Assembly (NCBI GenBank): GCA_022749895.1
Contig: JAKIWS010000015.1
Coordinates: 1-36,858, forward strand
Reading direction: 5' to 3'
Source of the DNA: Thermoplasmata archaeon
GTDB lineage: Archaea > Thermoplasmatota > Thermoplasmata > Lutacidiplasmatales > UBA184
DNA length: 36,858 nucleotides
The notes below the pieces were generated by a model, which saw only the letters and a program-made list of their open reading frames with translations, was not told where the DNA came from and did no database searches. Below are positions 1 to 6,331 of this stretch, piece after piece (the first letter of the stretch is position 1; each line of letters opens with the position of its first letter). The position numbers and the translations under genes are program-made.

Positions 1-285
1 CAGCAGCAGGAGCCGCCGACGGCTGTACCGGTCGGCGAGCACCCCCGCAAAGAAGCCGACCCCGATCGGGGGTACCGCCTGGGCGAGCCCGACCGCGGCG
101 ACCGCGATCGTCGAGCCGGTTTCCGAGAAGACAAGCCAGAGCAGCAGGACGTCCGCGACGCCGAGACCCGCCCAGCTCGCCGTGTTGCCGCTGACATACA
201 ACCCGAACGGTCGGTTCGAACGCAGCGAGGTCGCGGACCCGAGTGCCCCGCGAGATCCCGCCGGCCCAAGTTCGGACGAGGCCAC
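1..285 (-). CDS. MFS transporter, N-terminal part (runs off left edge)
   Basis: Manual minus-strand translation from a GTG at 285: MASSELGPAGSRGALGSATSLRSNRPFGLYVSGNTASWAGLGVADVLLLWLVFSETGSTIAVAAVGLAQAVPPIGVGFFAGVLADRYSRRRLLLL. Contains the MFS TM1-TM2 'G-x-LADRxxRR' loop motif. Not in the ORF track because it is open at the edge. Confidence 0.8.
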   Translation of the reverse strand, partial: MASSELGPAGSRGALGSATSLRSNRPFGLYVSGNTASWAGLGVADVLLLWLVFSETGSTIAVAAVGLAQAVPPIGVGFFAGVLADRYSRRRLLLL

Positions 286-348
286 GGGCGAACTACGGTC
301 CGTCCTCGGGCATGGAACCATCGCTGGGGCGGAACGGGCCGGTGCGAT

Positions 349-1512
349 CTACCGTCGGGCCGCGGACCAGGGCCGGAGTCCGGCCGATCCGCACGTCGGG
401 CAGGCTTTCCAGAACCTCGTTCGGACCACCCGCACGTCGTCGAGTCGCCAGAGGTTCAGGTGGAGGAGCCAACCCTCCTCTTCCCGGCGAAGGCCGGTGA
501 GGAAGTAGAGGGCCCGCAGCGCGCCGTAGTGCCCGGCGATCCCCGCCGTCGGGGCGATGACGGCGTTGTCCGTGTCGTCGGCGAACAGGTTCGCGCCGGT
601 GAACGTCCCTTCCGACCTCTGGCGGTTCGCGAGCTGGTGCTGGAGGCACCTCAGGCACGGGGTACGGCCCGGAACGAAGAGGGCGATCGCGCAGCGGGGG
701 CCGGAGTAGCTGTTCTCGAGCCACGGGGTCCGACTCGCCACGGCCGCGTCGTTCGTCCACAGGAGGATCTCATGAGGGCGGTCCGCCCCGAGCACGAAGA
801 GGTCGCAGTCCTCCAGCAGTGCCGGCAGGTCGCCCGGCGCGTCCACCCGGAGCTTCTCCGCCGTGACGCGCAGATGGGGATTGAGGTCCCGTAGGTGTTC
901 GGCGGCGACCTCCACCTTGGATCGTCCGACGTCCGTCGACCCGTAGAGGAGCTGCCGGTTGAGGTTCGACGTCTCGACCCGGTCCGGGTCGATGAGGCGC
1001 ATGCGCCCTACCCCAGCCGCGGCCAGACTCTCTGCCGTGGCGCCTCCGATCGCCCCCACGCCGAGGATCGTCACGCGGGCCGCCCGGAGCTGCCGCTGAA
1101 GGCTGGCGGCGGTCCGCGGAGTCCCGAGGGTCACCAGCGAGAAGAAGTCGAGATTTCGGGAGTACCGTTCGGATTCCTTCTCCGAGAGGCGGACGGAAGG
1201 GGAATCCCGGTCGCGTCGTTCGACCACCCCGAGGCGCTGCAGTTCGGCGACCGCACGGCGTACCGCGGGGACGCCGAGACGAGGGTGGACTTTACGCAGG
1301 TCGCGTGCGAGAGCCGTTAGGTCGCGGGTTCCGTCCATAAGACCCAGCAGGCTCCAGATCGTTCCCGGCCGGTCATCTCGGAGGGTCACCCCGAGGCCGA
1401 AGACATCGCGGGCGAGAAGGATCTGACCGTTCGGGAGTCGAAACGGCCGTAGCGACCGTTTCGTCGTCGGTTTGAACACTAAGTCCACCCAACCCCAGGC
1501 GGTCTCATCCAC
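349..1512 (-). CDS. ThiF/MoeB/E1-like adenylyltransferase with an N-terminal PqqD/RRE-like or winged-helix domain (MccB/TOMM-maturase-like)
   Basis: 387 aa. ERYSRN, GVGAIGG nucleotide loop, LIDPDRVETSNLNRQLLYGSTDVGRSKV, and paired CLRC...CPTC zinc motifs are typical of the E1-like superfamily. The extra N-terminal ~100 aa (FRLPNGQILLARDVFGLGVTLRDDRPGTIWSLLGLMDGTRDLTALARDL...) looks like the leader-binding domain of RiPP cyclodehydratase/MccB-type proteins. GTG start. Confidence 0.8.
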   Translation of the reverse strand: MDETAWGWVDLVFKPTTKRSLRPFRLPNGQILLARDVFGLGVTLRDDRPGTIWSLLGLMDGTRDLTALARDLRKVHPRLGVPAVRRAVAELQRLGVVERRDRDSPSVRLSEKESERYSRNLDFFSLVTLGTPRTAASLQRQLRAARVTILGVGAIGGATAESLAAAGVGRMRLIDPDRVETSNLNRQLLYGSTDVGRSKVEVAAEHLRDLNPHLRVTAEKLRVDAPGDLPALLEDCDLFVLGADRPHEILLWTNDAAVASRTPWLENSYSGPRCAIALFVPGRTPCLRCLQHQLANRQRSEGTFTGANLFADDTDNAVIAPTAGIAGHYGALRALYFLTGLRREEEGWLLHLNLWRLDDVRVVRTRFWKACPTCGSAGLRPWSAARR

Positions 1513-1625
1513 CTACTGGTGGACCCGCCGGCGTTCAGGAGGGGAGAGGACGCCGCGTCTCGACGGACGGACGTCCTACGTCGGCTCGAGCCGGCGGGAT
1601 CGGTGCGGGGCGAACGACCCCGTGC

Positions 1626-1712
1626 CTACTTCCGACAGGGCGTCGCGAGCGGCGACGTCTTCGCGTGCGTCAGTGGCTCTACCCGGACCCGGATTTCTCG
1701 CTTGTTGTTCAT
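1626..1712 (-). CDS. candidate 28-aa peptide (possible RiPP/microcin-type precursor)
   Basis: ATG..TAG ORF MNNKREIRVRVEPLTHAKTSPLATPCRK, immediately upstream of and co-oriented with the ThiF-like gene. A TATA-like box (ttgatatacc) lies about 55 bp upstream of the ATG. Charged N-terminal half and Ser/Thr/Cys-containing C-terminal half. Confidence 0.4.
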   Translation of the reverse strand: MNNKREIRVRVEPLTHAKTSPLATPCRK

Positions 1713-1762
1713 GGTCTCTGTGCCCCCCGTTTCGCGGGGTGCGAAATGAAATGCTCGCCCCC

Positions 1763-1772
1763 GGTATATCAA
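1763..1772 (-). promoter_or_regulatory. TATA-like box upstream of the peptide/ThiF/MFS cassette
   Basis: Minus strand reads ggaTTGATATACCggg. It is the only AT-rich element between tpiA and the ThiF gene apart from the tpiA 3' T-tract. Confidence 0.45.
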
Positions 1773-1984
1773 TCCTCTGTGAAGCGACAATAAGGGATGC
1801 GCACTAATGCGTGTCACTACGTAGGGGCCGAACGCCGCATTGTTGCCTTCGAATCGCCCGACGGGGAGGCAAGGGCGCCCGTACCCGAACGAACGGCGCG
1901 GGGCTCGCACGGTCGCCGAAAGAAGCTCAAAAACTCGTTCGACGTTAGAGCGAGGTTATCGAAGGATCGCACCCTGGAGCCGGC

Positions 1985-2716
1985 TCATCCGAACCCTTCG
2001 AGGAGCGCCGCGATAGCCCGCGCCGGATCCGCGGCGCGGGTCACCGCGCTGGCTACGAGAACACCATGGCTCCCGAGTTCGAGCGCGCGTCGCACGTCCT
2101 CGGTTGTGTGGACCCCCGCCCCACACAACACGCGAGTGAGCGGTGCGACGGTCTGGACCGCGGCCACGCTGTCCGAGATCACTTCCGGTCTCGCCATCGA
2201 GACCGACCGGTTACCCCCAATGAGTTCCGGCGGCTCGACCGCGAGGTAGGCGGGAAGGACGACCGCGAGCTGGCGGGCGTCCTCCGGATCCTGCGCGCAA
2301 ACGACGTCGGCAAGCCCCAGAGCTTGGAGCCGGCGGGAGGCTTCACCCACCTCCGCACGGGTAAGCCGGTGTTCCGAATGATTCAGGAGGGAGCCCCGGC
2401 CCCCGGCGGCCTGGACCGCCTCCGGTACCGTGTACCCGGTGCGGGCGCCCGCGAGCACGGCGTCAACGTGCTGGGCCAGGACCGGAATGTTCAAGGTGAC
2501 CGCCAGCCGACCGAGATCGGGGGCCGACGGGGCGATCGCGACCGGCACGCCCGTCTCAGCGGCCGCCTTCTCCAAGAGCCGCCCGAGCTTGAGCGCGGCC
2601 TCCCCGAGGCACGCGGGGTAGGCCTTCAGATTCAGCAGGAACAGCTGCTCGCCGAGCGGGGCGTCGTTAGTGGGCGACGGTGGCCCGAGGGCGTCGCGGT
2701 CGCGAGCAGATCGCAT
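1985..2716 (-). CDS. tpiA: triosephosphate isomerase, archaeal type
   Basis: FLLNLKAYP, catalytic LLNHSEHRL, YLAVEPPELIGG, and VLCGAGVHTTEDVRRALELGSHGVLVASAV phosphate-binding segments. Start uncertain: an in-frame ATG at 2716 would overlap the upstream gene, or a non-ATG start lies near 2650. Confidence 0.92.
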   Translation of the reverse strand: MRSARDRDALGPPSPTNDAPLGEQLFLLNLKAYPACLGEAALKLGRLLEKAAAETGVPVAIAPSAPDLGRLAVTLNIPVLAQHVDAVLAGARTGYTVPEAVQAAGGRGSLLNHSEHRLTRAEVGEASRRLQALGLADVVCAQDPEDARQLAVVLPAYLAVEPPELIGGNRSVSMARPEVISDSVAAVQTVAPLTRVLCGAGVHTTEDVRRALELGSHGVLVASAVTRAADPARAIAALLEGFG

Positions 2717-2876
2717 ACTCGTCGCCGTCGAAGAAGACCTCCCGGTCCGGGTGCTTGCGCTGAAGCTCACCGATCTTCGCGAGGACGTCTTCGAGGGTGG
2801 TGTTTTCGTCATTGGGGTCGACGCGCAGGTGGACGGTCTTGTCGCTTTTGTCGGGCTTCGAACCCGTGTCCACCAT
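2667..2876 (-). CDS. small conserved-looking protein of unknown function
   Basis: 69 aa MVDTGSKPDKSDKTVHLRVDPNDENTTLEDVLAKIGELQRKHPDREVFFDGDEYAICSRPRRPRATVAH. Co-directional with and overlapping tpiA; TATA-like cctataagtaagg about 35-45 bp upstream. Confidence 0.65.
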   Translation of the reverse strand: MVDTGSKPDKSDKTVHLRVDPNDENTTLEDVLAKIGELQRKHPDREVFFDGDEYAICSRPRRPRATVAH

Positions 2877-2910
2877 GACGCTCCGGTGCGAGGCGGTTAC
2901 CGGACTCCTT

Positions 2911-2951
2911 ACTTATAGGCGTTCGCCGCGCCCTCCCGACAGGTTTTATCC
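2911..2951. promoter_or_regulatory. divergent promoter region (two TATA-like boxes)
   Basis: Plus strand cttacttatagg (minus-strand TATA cctataagtaag, for 2667..2876) followed by aggttttatccg (plus-strand TATA about 35-40 bp before the ATG at 2984). Confidence 0.5.
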
Positions 2952-2983
2952 GCGGCTCCGGCTCCTCGGCCGGAGCGGTACCG

Positions 2984-3259
2984 ATGAAGGACCGAGGCGA
3001 ATTGAGCCGCATCGTCTTCGGCAAAACCCGGGTTATACTTACTCGCGATCTCTCCATCATGAACCCGAATCTCGTCGAGGGGGCTTCCGGGCTCGTCGTC
3101 GGGAAGCTCGCGAGCTACACGCTCAAAGTCGCCTTCCCCAAGGTCACGGTCGGCGTCAACTGGCAGGACTGTGACATCATGGAGGGCATCACCGGCATGC
3201 CGACGGACGCCGACCAACCGAAATCGATTCCCCGGCCCCGCGCGATGGGGGAAGAGTAG
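2984..3259 (+). CDS. hypothetical protein
   Basis: 91 aa ORF MKDRGELSRIVFGKTRVILTRDLSIMNPNLVEGASGLVVGKLASYTLKVAFPKVTVGVNWQDCDIMEGITGMPTDADQPKSIPRPRAMGEE, preceded by a TATA-like box; 30 bp upstream of purT. Confidence 0.55.
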   Translation: MKDRGELSRIVFGKTRVILTRDLSIMNPNLVEGASGLVVGKLASYTLKVAFPKVTVGVNWQDCDIMEGITGMPTDADQPKSIPRPRAMGEE

Positions 3260-3289
3260 CGCCCCATCCTAGGAACCGACGGAGACAAG

Positions 3290-4561
3290 ATGCCGGATGA
3301 CGGGACCGCGCCGGCGCCGTCGATTCGGTTCCGTTCCTCGCTCGGGACCCCGCTCGGGCAGAACGCCGCGAAGCTCCTCCTGCTCGGCAGCGGCGAGATC
3401 GGACGCGAGGTCGCCATCGAGGCGATCCGGCTCGGGGCCGAGGTGATCGCGGTCGACCGGTACGCGAACGCGCCCGCGATGCACGTCGCCCACCGCAGCC
3501 ACGTGGTCGCCATGACCGACGGGCGGGCGCTGCGAGCGGTGATCGAGCGCGAGCAACCCGACGTGATCGTCCCGGAGATCGAGCAGATCGACACGACCGA
3601 GCTCGTCCGGCTCCAGGAGGACGGCTACGCCGTCGTCCCCAACGCCGCGGCGACGAGGATCACCATGAATCGGGAACGGATCCGTCGCCTCGCCGCCGAG
3701 ACCGGTCACGTTCGCACGTCGCGCTACCTGCTCGCCGACTCCGTCGACGATGCGCGGAAGGCGGCGCGGGAGATCGGGTACCCGTGCTTCGTGAAGGCGC
3801 TCGTGAGCAGCTCGGGCCACGGGATGACCCAGGTCCGTAGCGCCCGGGGCATCGAACGGGCGTACCGGGAGGCGACCCGGCACGGGCGCGTGCCCAACCG
3901 GCGGGTCATGATCGAGGAGTCGATCGACTTCGATACCGAGGTGACCCTGCTCACGGTGCGCCACTATCGGCCCAACGGGAAGCCCGGAACGACGGTCCTC
4001 GCCCCGGTCGGCCACGCCCGGCCATCGACGGTCTATCACGAGAGTTGGCAACCCATGGGGTTCCCCGCGCGCGTGGTCCACGGGCTCGGCGACGTCGCGC
4101 GGAAGGTCACCGGCCTCCTGGGCGGGTTCGGAGTTTTCGGCGTCGAATGTTTCGTGAAAGGCGAGAACGTCTACTTCAGCGAAGTTTCGCCGCGTCCGCA
4201 CGATACCGGGCTCGTCACGCTGGGGAGCCAGTGGAACAGCGAGTTCGCGTTGCACGCGCGCGCGGTGCTCGGACTTCCGTACCAGGGACCGGAACCCGTC
4301 GTCCCCGCCGCCGCCCACGTCATCCTAGGGTCAGCCGTCGGTTGGTCCCCAACGTTGGGAGGACTCGATCGAGCTCTCGCCGAGCGCGGCGTGCGCGTTT
4401 TCCTGTTCGGCAAGCCCGAGGCGTACCCCGACCGGCGTCTCGGCGTAACGGTGGCCCGGGGCCGCACCATCGCCGAGGCGCGACGGACGGCCGCGCGCGC
4501 GGCGCACGCCATCGAAGCAGCGATCGCCTTCCCGCCCCGGCGTGCGGCAGTGCGTGCCTAA
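3290..4561 (+). CDS. purT: formate-dependent phosphoribosylglycinamide formyltransferase (PurT)
   Basis: ATP-grasp protein: LLLGSGEIGREVAIEAIRLGAEVIAVDRYANAPAMHVAHRSHVVAMTDG, VIVPEIEQIDT, VMIEESIDFDTEVTLLTVRH, FSEVSPRPHDTGLVTL. Confidence 0.95.
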   Translation: MPDDGTAPAPSIRFRSSLGTPLGQNAAKLLLLGSGEIGREVAIEAIRLGAEVIAVDRYANAPAMHVAHRSHVVAMTDGRALRAVIEREQPDVIVPEIEQIDTTELVRLQEDGYAVVPNAAATRITMNRERIRRLAAETGHVRTSRYLLADSVDDARKAAREIGYPCFVKALVSSSGHGMTQVRSARGIERAYREATRHGRVPNRRVMIEESIDFDTEVTLLTVRHYRPNGKPGTTVLAPVGHARPSTVYHESWQPMGFPARVVHGLGDVARKVTGLLGGFGVFGVECFVKGENVYFSEVSPRPHDTGLVTLGSQWNSEFALHARAVLGLPYQGPEPVVPAAAHVILGSAVGWSPTLGGLDRALAERGVRVFLFGKPEAYPDRRLGVTVARGRTIAEARRTAARAAHAIEAAIAFPPRRAAVRA

Positions 4562-4632
4562 GCACGCCGTGGCCGCGCGGAACGATACGTTTAGATACGT
4601 AGTCAATTCCCCACAACGTTGCACACCCGATC

Positions 4633-5559
4633 ATGATCTTCCCGGCGTTCAACGTCCCCATCGCGGTCCTGGCGTTCTTCGCCGCCGTCCTCAACGGCGC
4701 CATCGGCTACGGCTTCTCGTCGACCGTCACCCCCATCGCCTTGTTCTTCACGACGAGCAAAGTCCTCAACCCCGCGCTCGTCGTCGTGGAGCTGGGCGTC
4801 AACGTCACGCTCCTCGTGCGGGAGCGGCAGTTCATCCGCCTCATGTGGCCCCGCGCCTGGCCGGTCATCATCGGGCTCCTCCCCGGTGTTGTTACCGGCT
4901 CGATCCTCCTGAACGTGCTCGCGTCGACCTCGGTGCGGTTCATCGTCTATGCGGCGCTCCTCCCTCTGATCATCCTCCAACTGCTCGGGTGGTCTCGGCC
5001 GATCCGGCGCGAGCGCCGCACCGGACCGGTCGTGGGCGGCGGCATCGGCTTCCTCTACTCGCTGACCACGATCTCCGGCCCACCGCTCGCCCTCTTCTGG
5101 CGGAACCAGGGACTGAGCAAGGAACAGTTCCGGTGTGTGATGTCCCAGATCCGGACCGCGGAAGCGTCGTTCACGGCCGTCAGCTACGTCGCGCTCGGCT
5201 ACTTCACGCCCTCCGCGAACGCCCTGGTCCCGTCCCTCCTCATCCCCGTCCTCATAGGGGTGCCGCTCGGAGCGCTCCTCCTGACCCGGTTCTCTCGGGA
5301 CTTCTTCCGGCAGGTCGTCATGGCCGCCGACGGGCTGTTCGTGGCGTACGGGCTCAACAACGTGCTCGTGAAACTGAAGATCCTCTCCGCCGCCGTGGCG
5401 GACGTGGTCACGATCACGATCGTAGCGATCGTCGGCTTCTTGCTCTACCGCAGTCTCCGGAAGCTGCCGACGTTCCTCGCCTCGAAGGCGGAGGCCGCCC
5501 CAGGGCTACCCGAGTGGAGCCCAGAATCGGTCGCCCCGACCAACGTGGACAACAGTTGA
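4633..5559 (+). CDS. TauE/SafE-family permease
   Basis: Multi-TM protein: VLAFFAAVLNGAIGYGFSSTVTPIALFF..., second half GGGIGFLYSLTTISGPPLALFWRNQGLSKEQFR, typical duplicated TauE/SafE pattern. TATA-like tttagata near 4590. Confidence 0.8.
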   Translation: MIFPAFNVPIAVLAFFAAVLNGAIGYGFSSTVTPIALFFTTSKVLNPALVVVELGVNVTLLVRERQFIRLMWPRAWPVIIGLLPGVVTGSILLNVLASTSVRFIVYAALLPLIILQLLGWSRPIRRERRTGPVVGGGIGFLYSLTTISGPPLALFWRNQGLSKEQFRCVMSQIRTAEASFTAVSYVALGYFTPSANALVPSLLIPVLIGVPLGALLLTRFSRDFFRQVVMAADGLFVAYGLNNVLVKLKILSAAVADVVTITIVAIVGFLLYRSLRKLPTFLASKAEAAPGLPEWSPESVAPTNVDNS

Positions 5560-5592
5560 GCGGGCGGCGACGCTTCCCGACCCGGAGCGCCG

Positions 5593-6324
5593 CTAGTTCG
5601 ACGTGAACGTCGCGAACCCGGCGGGGATCAGGGCAAGCATCCCCGCGAGGACCGCGATCGCGATCCCCATCAGGATCATCGTCCGCCGGTCTCGGAGCTC
5701 GGAGACCCGCCGCGTGGAGAAGAACATGACCAGGACCGCGACAACGATGAACCCGAACTGCTCGGCGTAGCTGAGCGGGTAGTACTGGAGCGACGCCGGG
5801 GCGAAGAACGGGAAGGCTCCCCCGTCGACCCCGAAGTGGACGAGGATGGCTGCGGGGGCCGCCAGGGCCGCGAATCGTCCTTCGACGACCAGGAGCACGA
5901 CGACCAGGATCGCGAGCAGGAACACGTCGTGCGCGGGGCGGATAAGCACCGTGGGAAGGAACGCGCCGAAGACGTGGTCGACATCCAACCCGAGCGAGAA
6001 GAGGGGCGCGGCCCATAGGAGGGTCCGACGCCGCGCGGGGAGCGCCACCACGAGTCCGGTCGCCAGGTGCCAGAGCCCGTCGAGTAGGGCGAACGATCCC
6101 GGCGGTGGCGAACCCGAGTGGGCGTGGGCCCCGAACGCGAGCTCGATGAGGAGGGACCCCTCGCTCCAGAGCAGGATGACCGCCCCGAAGACGATCCCGG
6201 TGACGACCGCGTCGCGCGGGGTCGGGTCCCGGACCTCCCAACGGCGGCGCCACCAGAGGATGAGGACACCTCCGGTCGGGGCTGGCGCGGCCGAGGCGAC
6301 GGGTACGCTCGAATCGGGGCCCAC
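5593..6324 (-). CDS. multi-pass membrane protein (YdjM-like membrane-bound hydrolase-type)
   Basis: Several hydrophobic helices, with conserved-looking polar residues LDGLWHLATG, LGLDVDHVFGAF, RPAHDVFLLAI, ILVHFGVDGG. Probable GTG start at 6324, just after the stop of the upstream gene; the track's longer start overlaps that gene. Confidence 0.6.
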   Translation of the reverse strand: MGPDSSVPVASAAPAPTGGVLILWWRRRWEVRDPTPRDAVVTGIVFGAVILLWSEGSLLIELAFGAHAHSGSPPPGSFALLDGLWHLATGLVVALPARRRTLLWAAPLFSLGLDVDHVFGAFLPTVLIRPAHDVFLLAILVVVLLVVEGRFAALAAPAAILVHFGVDGGAFPFFAPASLQYYPLSYAEQFGFIVVAVLVMFFSTRRVSELRDRRTMILMGIAIAVLAGMLALIPAGFATFTSN

Positions 6325-6331
6325 GGTCGGC

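Noticed and set aside
1743-1790. 15-aa + strand ORF MKCSPPVYQSSVKRQ
   Set aside because: No upstream promoter in the right place (the TATA-like element lies inside it). Too short to support without conservation.
1472-1807. 111-aa + strand ORF and the 76-aa ORF 1519..1749 in the tpiA-ThiF gap
   Set aside because: Arg/Ser-rich shadow translation with no promoter or motif. It overlaps the ThiF start and the more plausible minus-strand peptide.
1513-1984. An MccA-like peptide ending in Asn upstream of the ThiF gene
   Set aside because: Looked on the minus strand for AAC/AAT followed by a stop codon and found none, so an exact microcin C precursor analogue is not supported.
2845-2875. tRNA T-arm-like string cttcgaacccg
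   Set aside because: Lies in the coding sequence of the 69-aa protein; no acceptor, D or anticodon arms nearby.
1797-2878. + strand ORFs 1797..2249 and 2066..2878
   Set aside because: Antisense to tpiA, which has clear catalytic motifs.
4584-4600. Direct repeat gatacgt-tta-gatacgt upstream of the TauE/SafE gene
   Set aside because: Overlaps the probable TATA element. Only 7 bp, too weak to call an operator without comparison.
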